Positions 42,875 through 50,110 of a stretch of 53,583 bases of DNA are shown here, piece by piece (within the stretch, counting starts at the first letter, position 1; the number at the start of each line of letters is the position of its first letter). Origin of the DNA: a virus. Under the pieces are notes generated by a model. It was not told the DNA's origin, searched no databases, and saw only the letters and a program-made list of their open reading frames with translations. The DNA lies in IMG/VR virus record IMGVR_UViG_3300020172_003216, positions 1 to 53,583 of that record; one strand, 5' to 3'. A program made the position numbers and the translations under genes.

Positions 42875-43657
42875 ATGGATCCGTTAACCCTCTTTGCCCT
42901 TGCCAATGGTGCTGTACAGGCCGTTAAAAAAGGTTGTGAACTATACAAAGAAATCAAAGGTGCAGCCGGAGATGTCAAAGAGGTTCTCAAAGACCTCGAC
43001 GACCAATTTGCCAATAAATTCCGAGATCGTGCTCCTACTGTAGCTGAACGCAATCAGTTCGTTACAGAAAAAAATCGTATAATAGAGCTCAATAAGAAGG
43101 GCGGCGAAACAACTAATATCTATACAGAAATTGGCCAACAGCTAGGTGCCTACTTTGACAACTATTACAAATGTATAGCTGTGTTTGAGGAAGAAGAACG
43201 CCGTAGTCGAACGGAAGTATATCACGGTGAAGATAGTCTAGGTAAACGAGCACTACAGCGTGTATTACTCAAGAAACAACTGGAACACATGAGCGCAGAA
43301 TTGCGTGAAATCATGGTCTATCAAAGTCCACCAGAGTTAGGTCCGTTGTATCTCGATGTCGAAGCAATGATGGCGAAAGTGGGTAAAGAACAAAGCATTG
43401 TTATTGCTGCAGAAATGCGACGAAATGCAGAACGTAGAAAAATACAAGCACGTCGCAGAAAACGCATTCGATATAAAATAATGTGCTGGAGCATGAGCAG
43501 TCTTGCTGTATTATATCTATTTTGGATGTGTTGGGCTATAGTGCAAATACGCATAGAACAGCAACCTGATTTGGGTGTTTGTTTTATACCCAAAGGGCAA
43601 TGGCCTTACGAGCATTACAATAACTTAAAATGGATAGATTGTGAACCAAGGCGATGA
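42875..43657 (+). CDS. Helical protein with C-terminal membrane segment
   Basis: A 260-residue mostly helical protein: an N-terminal domain with charged repeats, a basic stretch (ERRKIQARRRKRIRYK, ~185-200) and a membrane helix (~203-225, MCWSMSSLAVLYLFWMCWAIVQI), with a short outside tail. By the positive-inside rule most of it is cytoplasmic. A GAGCGGGGGAT site precedes the ATG. I recall similar architectures in marine T4-like phages, no known role. Confidence 0.7.
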   Translation: MDPLTLFALANGAVQAVKKGCELYKEIKGAAGDVKEVLKDLDDQFANKFRDRAPTVAERNQFVTEKNRIIELNKKGGETTNIYTEIGQQLGAYFDNYYKCIAVFEEEERRSRTEVYHGEDSLGKRALQRVLLKKQLEHMSAELREIMVYQSPPELGPLYLDVEAMMAKVGKEQSIVIAAEMRRNAERRKIQARRRKRIRYKIMCWSMSSLAVLYLFWMCWAIVQIRIEQQPDLGVCFIPKGQWPYEHYNNLKWIDCEPRR

Positions 43658-43806
43658 TCGAATACACATTCAAAGTAAATGTCAATTTGGTTTTACGCAT
43701 GTTCAGAGATCACAATTACAGTATAGATGATATCTGTTTGCGATTGAGATATACTACAGAGGCAGTTGAGTACGTGCTAAAAAAACATGGATTAATTCTT
43801 AATTAA
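43654..43806 (+). CDS. Tiny helix-turn-helix-like protein
   Basis: A 50-residue protein (MIEYTFKVNVNLVLRMFRD..., ending KKHGLILN). The core YSIDDICLRLRYTTEAVEYVL has the length and hydrophobic pattern of a helix-turn-helix. ATG 43654 overlaps the preceding stop by 4 nt. A regulatory role is inferred from the pattern only. Confidence 0.45.
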   Translation: MIEYTFKVNVNLVLRMFRDHNYSIDDICLRLRYTTEAVEYVLKKHGLILN

Positions 43807-43815
43807 TATTACAAC

Positions 43816-43844
43816 TAGACAAGTTCAAAGTTTTGTAATATAAT
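43816..43844 (+). promoter_or_regulatory. Sigma70-like promoter
   Basis: TAGACA (43816-43821), 17 nt, TATAAT (43839-43844). It lies 19 nt before ATG 43864 and is not of the TGC-extended type. No good Shine-Dalgarno follows. Confidence 0.5.
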
Positions 43845-43863
43845 AAAAAATTATCAATTACAA

Positions 43864-44703
43864 ATGATTTTATCAAAAAAGATTATAGCCAATTATCAAC
43901 CAATGCTGAATGATCATGCTAGAAACGCATGGTTCAAAAAACATATTCAAAATTTGGCGTTAAATAAAACCTTTGTTGATGTTGGTGCCGGCACTGGAAT
44001 TTTATCTGCTTATGCATTGGAAGCTGGGGCAAAGCATGTGCATGCCATTGAAATAAACAAAGAAGCTTCAACGGTGGGCAAACACATATTGTCCAATATA
44101 GGTTATAGCGATAGATTGACTTGGACAAACAATGATTTTAAACAGGTTGATATAAAAACAGCTGATATAGTTATTGCAGAACAAGTAGGTCCTGCATTGT
44201 TTGACGAACTGCAATTAGATATTTGGAAACATTACAATAAAGTTTTGAGTCAAGATTATATTTCTATTCCCGATGAACTGTGTGTAGACCTGTATATATA
44301 CGCAGGAGACCGAACAATGTTTGTTGATCAATGTATACAAGACGACGAGACTTTACCACACGGATTTTATGCAATGTTAGAAAAACTAAGCATACGTCCA
44401 GATAAGATAATCAAGAATTTTATTTCTATAACAAACAAGTCGATGAATTTAGAAAAAATTGAACAAACGATCATGTTAGATTCTTTTGATCAAGCAACCT
44501 TAGTGTTTGTAAACAAAATAGGATACCAGAAAGATTATCTTTATTTAACTCGCTCGTCAACGCAACCCTGGAGATTTCCTCCTAGACTGTTGATAACAGA
44601 TTGTTCTCAACCACTACGCATATATTGGAATCCTGCACTTTCCAATATAGAGAATCCCTGCGATACCTTGTATAAGGGATATTGGAATAGCGAGCCAGTT
44701 TAA
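43864..44703 (+). CDS. PRMT-like SAM methyltransferase
   Basis: A 279-residue protein built like a protein arginine methyltransferase. It has the N-terminal YQPMLNDHARNAWFKK element, then VDVGAGTGILSAYALEAGAKHV (SAM-binding motif I, residues 38-60) and AIEIN (E63, ribose-binding). Next comes AEQVGPALFDELQLD, which resembles the double-Glu loop of PRMTs, and a beta-rich C-terminal part. PRMTs are common in eukaryotes but rare in bacteria and phages. The substrate is unknown; other Rossmann methyltransferases remain possible. Confidence 0.65.
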   Translation: MILSKKIIANYQPMLNDHARNAWFKKHIQNLALNKTFVDVGAGTGILSAYALEAGAKHVHAIEINKEASTVGKHILSNIGYSDRLTWTNNDFKQVDIKTADIVIAEQVGPALFDELQLDIWKHYNKVLSQDYISIPDELCVDLYIYAGDRTMFVDQCIQDDETLPHGFYAMLEKLSIRPDKIIKNFISITNKSMNLEKIEQTIMLDSFDQATLVFVNKIGYQKDYLYLTRSSTQPWRFPPRLLITDCSQPLRIYWNPALSNIENPCDTLYKGYWNSEPV

Positions 44704-44723
44704 ACAATAATAAGTATACTACT

Positions 44724-45458
44724 ATGAAATTTTTATTATTCTTATTATTATTTCCCACGTTAGTTCAGTCGGTTAATATTGATGCAAAAGCATGGGCCAT
44801 TGCCGATGGTGCCGGAAATGTGATTGAAGAACTCAATATTGAAACTGTACAGCCAATTGCCAGCATCACCAAGTTAATGACTGTGATGGTAGTTCTTGAC
44901 AGCAACGAAAGTTTAACTGAATTTACAAAACTAAACAAATTTCGCGGTATGAGTATTACCAGACAGCAATTGATTGATCTTGCAATGGTACGTAGCGACA
45001 ACGATGCTGCCACTATGCTTTGTAAAATTTACAGACGTGGATACAACGGTTGCATTGAAGACATGAATCATAAAGCAAAGGTGCTTGGTATGAACAATAC
45101 CGCATTTTATGACAGTACTGGTTTAGACAATCGTAATGTCAGTAATGCATCGGACTTATTAAGATTGCTGTTAGCGGCTGAAAAATACACAACTATAGTA
45201 AACGCAAGCAACCACAGCATCATCGAGTTGGTTAAGAAAAAAAGAAAACTAAGATTTGCAAATACAAATCCTCTAGTATCCAAGTATAACGTAATTGTCA
45301 GTAAAACAGGTTATGTGAGATTAAGCGGAGGTTGTTTAGTAATGAGCGCCTTTATTAAAGGACAAAAAAGATTGTTTGTTGTTTTAAACAGTAAGACAAC
45401 ACGAACAAGAATACATGATATGGAAACTCTTATTTTAGATACCATTACTAAAACTTAG
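44724..45458 (+). CDS. D-Ala-D-Ala carboxypeptidase (PBP5/6, S11 family)
   Basis: A 244-residue protein with a signal peptide (MKFLLFLLLFPTLVQS) and all S11 motifs: SITK (S47-x2-K50), SDN (91-93) and KTG (194-196). The family trims D-Ala from peptidoglycan stem peptides or acts as an endopeptidase. The C-terminal beta domain and membrane anchor of cellular PBP5 are absent. A phage copy may prepare the wall for lysis or alter cross-linking. Its stop is adjacent to the stop of the convergent minus-strand gene. Confidence 0.88.
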   Translation: MKFLLFLLLFPTLVQSVNIDAKAWAIADGAGNVIEELNIETVQPIASITKLMTVMVVLDSNESLTEFTKLNKFRGMSITRQQLIDLAMVRSDNDAATMLCKIYRRGYNGCIEDMNHKAKVLGMNNTAFYDSTGLDNRNVSNASDLLRLLLAAEKYTTIVNASNHSIIELVKKKRKLRFANTNPLVSKYNVIVSKTGYVRLSGGCLVMSAFIKGQKRLFVVLNSKTTRTRIHDMETLILDTITKT

Positions 45459-46703
45459 TTATTCCAATAGAAGCTTTTTGACATTGTCAAAATTAACTTG
45501 GTGTGCCGGAACCTGTCTCCAGTCTGACAGATGCAAATTATATTTTTTTAGACAGCCTTCAAAATTATCAACTAATTCATTGACAATAATTTCTTTAAAT
45601 TTACCATAAAAATGTTGATGATTAAATTCTAAGATATCTGTCATATCGTTGTACATACTAGATAATTCTTCCGATGACATTTTACAAAGATTTTGTAATT
45701 GTTCAACAATCAATGCAATTCTTCGATCATCGTCTTGTTCGTCATCATAACTCTCGTCAATGTATTTGTCAAAAGTTTTAAAACCGTATCTCTTAAGATA
45801 AGCAAGATTTCCTGGTGATGATACTAGTATAAACGGTCTACGAGTAGCAATAGGTTTAAATATTTTTTCTGTCAGGTGTAGTTTATCATCATAAAAATTT
45901 GTTTCTGTAACTACGTTCCAAAGAGCGTTATGATGAAAATCACTTATTTCGGCGCTGGCATTATTATAATTACTATTAGAATCTAAGATAACAGGTTGAG
46001 CCGTTGGCATCAAGTGATTTAAAATATGTTTTTTGGTTTTTACACTAAGTCTAGAATTTGGATCAGTAATTTCTTTTTTTATGACATCCTTAGTTAATAA
46101 CGGAGCTGACACATATCCAAATTGTTCTAATTTTTTCTCTCGTAAATTAGAGAGCAAGTTTAATCTATAACTACGATTATTATTAATCAAATGATTTAAG
46201 CAAATAAATACTTTATTGATAGCGCAGTGTTTGAAAGTCAAATATTTATAATTTCGAAACCAGTCTAATGCAGCAAATCCATGAAAGAAAAAATACCAAT
46301 CGTATAAAGGATATTCCTTTAAAAATTGTTTCTTCAACGGACTAATTTCAGAATTAGCAAAAATATGTATATTGCAATCATACATTCCACTTCTACATGA
46401 TGGCATATAAGGTGTATCAGGCGAAGTGTGGTATTCTGCAGCAATGTATATTAGCAATTCTGGTATATAGATATTATAATATTGTAATTTGTGCAAATCT
46501 ATGCTATTTAGGGGCTCTTCGTACCAAAGAATACATCTACCGGCTTGTCTTCCGGCTTCTCCGGTACAATAAGGGTGCCAAAAAAGATATCTAAAATCTT
46601 TTATATCAGTTGAATAACTAGGATCATATCCCCATGATTTTATTAATAACGGAGATAAAAGTTGTTCATGTATAATATTTTTAAATTTTTCAACGGAGAA
46701 CAT
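45459..46703 (-). CDS. Glycosyltransferase-like protein (paralogue family, copy 4)
   Basis: The only minus-strand gene. A 414-residue protein with the family ending LTEKIFKPIATRRPFILVSS followed by GFKTFDKYIDESYD, the clearest match to the signature. The N-terminal ~290 residues are unlike the other copies and rich in Tyr, Asn and His. Its stop abuts the stop of the carboxypeptidase, and its start codon lies 2 nt from the start of the sugar dehydrogenase on the other strand. Inversion or independent acquisition is likely. Confidence 0.65.
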   Translation of the reverse strand: MFSVEKFKNIIHEQLLSPLLIKSWGYDPSYSTDIKDFRYLFWHPYCTGEAGRQAGRCILWYEEPLNSIDLHKLQYYNIYIPELLIYIAAEYHTSPDTPYMPSCRSGMYDCNIHIFANSEISPLKKQFLKEYPLYDWYFFFHGFAALDWFRNYKYLTFKHCAINKVFICLNHLINNNRSYRLNLLSNLREKKLEQFGYVSAPLLTKDVIKKEITDPNSRLSVKTKKHILNHLMPTAQPVILDSNSNYNNASAEISDFHHNALWNVVTETNFYDDKLHLTEKIFKPIATRRPFILVSSPGNLAYLKRYGFKTFDKYIDESYDDEQDDDRRIALIVEQLQNLCKMSSEELSSMYNDMTDILEFNHQHFYGKFKEIIVNELVDNFEGCLKKYNLHLSDWRQVPAHQVNFDNVKKLLLE

Positions 46704-46705
46704 AA

Positions 46706-47932
46706 ATGAATGTGGGTTTTATAGGTTTAGGTAAATTAGGACTGCCGTGTGCAGAAACTATAGCTGAAAAACATTCGGTTACTGGATATGATATTTACTC
46801 AAAGACAAGTGATAGAATTAAAATATCTGACAGCTTACGAGGAGCAGTAGCAGGCAAAGATATTATATTTGTTGCCGTGCAAACGCCACACGATCCTGAT
46901 TATGATGGTTCAAAACCAATAACACATTTACCAAATAAAGATTTTGATTATACCACTGTAAAAGAAGTTTTAAAACAAATTGATGCATGGGCTGCACCTG
47001 AACAGTTGGTAGTTCTTATTAGTACAGTATTACCTGGTACTGTACGCAGAGAACTTAGAGATTGTATTACTGTACCTCGTTTTATCTACAATCCTTATCT
47101 TATTGCAATGGGTAGTGTAGAATGGGATATGGTCAATCCTGAAATGGTAATTATTGGTACAGAAGATGGTAGTGAAACTGGCGATGCGGATATCTTAATT
47201 AATTTTTATAAATCATTAATGAAAAACAATCCTAGATATGTTGTAGGAACATGGGATGAAGCAGAGTCGATTAAAATATTTTATAATACCTTTATTAGCA
47301 CCAAAGTTGGTTTAGTAAACATGATTCAAGACGTAGCAATGAAAAATGGTAATATAAATGTTGATGTAGTAACCCAAGCACTTGCTAACAGTACTATTAG
47401 GATAATGAGTTCAAAATACATGACTGCTGGAATGGGTGATGCAGGTCCCTGCCATCCAAGAGATAACATTGCGCTACGTTGGCTAGCAGAAAATCTTCAT
47501 CTAGGCTATGATATATTTGATACTGTGATGCATGCTAGAGAACAACAAGCAAAAAATCTAGCTAGATATCTAAAAAAAATACAGATACAAAAAAATCTTC
47601 CTATTTTTATTCTTGGCAAGGCATACAAACCAGATGTGGACTATTGTGATGGTAGTTATAGTTTATTGATAGGACACTATCTAGATGAAATACAAGCGAA
47701 GTATTTTTTCATTGATCCGTTAACTGGCGATAAACCGCCTTTTGAAGAAATTCCTGTTATAGCATTTTTAGCACACAATAGATTTATTACATATGGGTAT
47801 ACTGGAGATCAACCGCAGCAAGAATTATACATTAATCTAGAACCAGGCAGTGTCGTAGTAGACCCTTGGAGACAATATAGCACCAATCAAGATATAGAGG
47901 TAATACACTATGGCAACACACGAATCCTTTGA
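46706..47932 (+). CDS. UDP-/GDP-sugar 6-dehydrogenase
   Basis: A 408-residue NAD-dependent dehydrogenase. GFIGLGKLGLP (residues 4-14) is the Rossmann dinucleotide loop, VAVQTPHD the sugar-binding region, K200 is in the central helix, and C249 in AGPCHPRDN is the catalytic cysteine (usual form GGxCxPKD). The family oxidises UDP-glucose or GDP-mannose to the uronate. It heads the decoration cassette, with an oxygenase gene overlapping its 3' end. ATG 46706 is 2 nt from the divergent start; ACGGAGAAC precedes. Confidence 0.88.
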   Translation: MNVGFIGLGKLGLPCAETIAEKHSVTGYDIYSKTSDRIKISDSLRGAVAGKDIIFVAVQTPHDPDYDGSKPITHLPNKDFDYTTVKEVLKQIDAWAAPEQLVVLISTVLPGTVRRELRDCITVPRFIYNPYLIAMGSVEWDMVNPEMVIIGTEDGSETGDADILINFYKSLMKNNPRYVVGTWDEAESIKIFYNTFISTKVGLVNMIQDVAMKNGNINVDVVTQALANSTIRIMSSKYMTAGMGDAGPCHPRDNIALRWLAENLHLGYDIFDTVMHAREQQAKNLARYLKKIQIQKNLPIFILGKAYKPDVDYCDGSYSLLIGHYLDEIQAKYFFIDPLTGDKPPFEEIPVIAFLAHNRFITYGYTGDQPQQELYINLEPGSVVVDPWRQYSTNQDIEVIHYGNTRIL

Positions 47933-48425
47933 GTTAGCAAAATTTTGGGATGATGAATTTAAAAATTTAAATTACGTCAAAGAAAAATTTAACGATCCTG
48001 CAACTCAAATTGAATGGGAGGATGCAGGATTCAGAGGACCGTTTGGCGGATGTATGTGTGATATGCGTAATCCTCAACCAAGCTGGAACAAACAATTTGT
48101 TGATTTCTTTAAGCGTTATGAACACTGGAAGGATATTGGTACAAGTTATTATCGCATGGATCCTGGCAGCAGTTTACCTAATCATGTTGATACGTATAGA
48201 AAATATATAGATCTTTTTGAACTCAAAGGAAAAGAAAGTTCAATTAGACGTGCAGTAATATTTTTAGAAGATAGAAAACCTGGGCACTTTGCAGAATGTC
48301 AAGGAGTTGGGTATGCAGATTGGAAAGCAGGATTTACCTTGGTATGGCCGTGGGATGCTCCGCACAGCGCATTTAACATGGGTTTTGAACCACGATATAC
48401 CCTTCAGATCACTGGGCATTTATGA
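47910..48425 (+). CDS. 2-oxoglutarate/Fe(II) oxygenase (Asp/Asn hydroxylase-like)
   Basis: A 171-residue protein with the complete residue set: H92-x-D94 (LPNHVDTYRKY), H152 (DAPHSAFNMG) and R162 (EPRYTLQITG), as in the aspartyl/asparaginyl beta-hydroxylase cupin group. It would hydroxylate a protein, sugar or amino-acid residue using Fe(II), O2 and 2-oxoglutarate. It overlaps the sugar dehydrogenase by 23 nt and the amidinotransferase by 4 nt. A candidate relative lies at 8568-9164. Confidence 0.72.
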   Translation: MATHESFELAKFWDDEFKNLNYVKEKFNDPATQIEWEDAGFRGPFGGCMCDMRNPQPSWNKQFVDFFKRYEHWKDIGTSYYRMDPGSSLPNHVDTYRKYIDLFELKGKESSIRRAVIFLEDRKPGHFAECQGVGYADWKAGFTLVWPWDAPHSAFNMGFEPRYTLQITGHL

Positions 48426-49339
48426 TATACAGTATCAATGAATGGGATCCACTTCATGAAGTAGTTGTTGGTACCGCTGACTTTGCCAATTGGCCAACTG
48501 CGGATCCTGTGTTTAGTTTAGAAAGCCAAAAAACTACTTGGACAGAAACCGCAGTTCCAAGTGGTCCAGTTCCTGATTGGATAATTGATGAAGCAAATGA
48601 AGACCTGGATATATTGGCCAATACATTAGATCAACTAGGCGTAGTGGTACATAGACCCAAAGTTAAAAACTATCAACAAATTGACGGTATGTACAACTAT
48701 TGTCCACGGGATAGATTGTTAATACACGGTAGTACTGTGGTTGATCCAGCAATGATGTATCCCTGTAGAGATGTTGAAATTGAATCCTTGGATTTTGTAA
48801 TTTATAGAGCAGATGATGTTTACAAGATGCCTAGAGATGCGGGCATGATTTTAGATGCCGCTAATGTTTTACGGCTCAATGATACTATGCTATACTTACA
48901 AAGTGCTAGCGGAAATCACAAAGCAGCTCAATGGTTGCAGTATAAATTTCCTGATGTTCGAGTTGAAGTTTGCGAATTTTATTCAGGAGTGCATATTGAC
49001 AGCACTATAGTTCCGTTGAGAGAAGGCCTAGTGCTAGTTAACGCCAGTAGAGTTAATATGCACAATTTGCCCAGGGTATTCGATAATTGGGAAGTTGTTT
49101 GGATTGATGACGTAGTGGCACAAGATTTTTATCAATATCCTTATGCCAGCAAATGGATAGCACTGAACATGCTAGTAGTAGATCCGTATACTGTTATTGT
49201 TGACAAACAGCAAACAATGTTGATTGATATATTGGAAAATTATAATTTTACCGTAATACCCTTGGAATTGCGACATTCTAGAACACTGGGCGGTGGGTTC
49301 CATTGCGTTACGTTGGATTTATTACGTCAAACTCAATAA
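48422..49339 (+). CDS. Amidinotransferase (glycine amidinotransferase-like)
   Basis: A 305-residue protein with the amidinotransferase fold motifs. It starts INEWDPLHEVVVG; then D97 lies in CPRD and D145 in MILDAANVL; H191 is in GVHIDST; and C295 is in GGGFHCVTL. The Cys-His-Asp set matches the GATM/StrB group, which moves an amidino group from arginine to an amine. In a decoration cassette, it could create guanidino-sugars or modified residues. The usual DAAD motif is DAAN here. Substrate unknown. Confidence 0.85.
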   Translation: MIYSINEWDPLHEVVVGTADFANWPTADPVFSLESQKTTWTETAVPSGPVPDWIIDEANEDLDILANTLDQLGVVVHRPKVKNYQQIDGMYNYCPRDRLLIHGSTVVDPAMMYPCRDVEIESLDFVIYRADDVYKMPRDAGMILDAANVLRLNDTMLYLQSASGNHKAAQWLQYKFPDVRVEVCEFYSGVHIDSTIVPLREGLVLVNASRVNMHNLPRVFDNWEVVWIDDVVAQDFYQYPYASKWIALNMLVVDPYTVIVDKQQTMLIDILENYNFTVIPLELRHSRTLGGGFHCVTLDLLRQTQ

Positions 49340-49342
49340 ATA
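49335..49342 (+). promoter_or_regulatory. Possible late promoter box
   Basis: AATAAATA spans the amidinotransferase stop, 27 nt before ATG 49370. Confidence 0.35.
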
Positions 49343-49369
49343 ACTACACAACAAAAAATAAAGGTTATC

Positions 49370-50110
49370 ATGAGCTTTGAGAGTTATACAGATTGTTTGT
49401 TTAGAGCATTTGAATCGCATACAAAACCAGCAGAAATAATTAAGCGTAAAAAAGAAATAATTGATGGTGTTGCAGGGTTCCACAATTATGTACCAGATTC
49501 GATATTGTTTGTTGGATTTAGTCCCGCAATCTTGGCAAGCAATTGCAAGAGCTTGTCAGTTACTGAAATAAGCAATGAAGCAAAAAATTTACTTGATTCT
49601 TACAATATAAAGTATAACTATATTGACAAGAAAGATTTAATAAATTATCAAAGATCTTTTGATGTGGTTGTTGCTCTAGATGAATACTTTACATTTGCTG
49701 AATCAGATTTGGCCCAAAAAAACAAAGTCATTGAGATTTGTAATCTAGCTAAAGAATATGTGATAACTACGTGTAAGGATTACAAAAATCAAGATTTCAA
49801 AGACAAAGAGTTTTCCATTCCTGCTCTAATTAGAGGATCAAAAGTTAATCATGTTTATTTAGAATTTCACGATTACGATCTTCAAGACAGAAATAAATGG
49901 ATTACAAAAGTTCATGAAATAATCAATAATCAACTAGTTAATTCTGGACCATTTGATCGTAGATCGATGTTTTTTAAACAGCTTGCGAAATTTAGTGCAG
50001 ATGCAGGAGCAGTTGGTTTTAGCGTACATAAAAATTTAATGTACAAGAGTTTAATCAAGAAAAATTACGAACATGTAATTAGTATTCAATTAGATAATAA
50101 TGGACCTTAA
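49370..50110 (+). CDS. Possible SAM methyltransferase, degenerate
   Basis: A 246-residue protein with Rossmann-like rhythm: ILFVGFSPAI (motif I position, with the Gly-rich loop reduced), LSVTEISNEAKNLL (E after beta 2), then FDVVVALDEYFTFAE and EYVITTCKDY. That is consistent with a class I methyltransferase whose loop has lost glycines. The C-terminal part carries SVHKNLMYKSLIKKNYEHV. It lies before a fibre gene with an 11-nt overlap. The activity is uncertain. Confidence 0.5.
   Translation: MSFESYTDCLFRAFESHTKPAEIIKRKKEIIDGVAGFHNYVPDSILFVGFSPAILASNCKSLSVTEISNEAKNLLDSYNIKYNYIDKKDLINYQRSFDVVVALDEYFTFAESDLAQKNKVIEICNLAKEYVITTCKDYKNQDFKDKEFSIPALIRGSKVNHVYLEFHDYDLQDRNKWITKVHEIINNQLVNSGPFDRRSMFFKQLAKFSADAGAVGFSVHKNLMYKSLIKKNYEHVISIQLDNNGP

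Noticed and set aside
42822-42887. 21-codon frame before the gene at 42875
   Set aside because: AAGGATC precedes it, but the frame runs into the Shine-Dalgarno and start of the real gene; too short to support.
44715-44720. TATACT just before the carboxypeptidase ATG
   Set aside because: Only 3 nt separate it from the start codon and no -35 is present.
44724-45458. Beta-lactamase identity for the S11 protein
   Set aside because: SITK, SDN and KTG occur in both, but the order, length and SNxxSN-like sequence around residue 91 fit the PBP5/6 carboxypeptidases, and the class A Glu166 loop is not seen.
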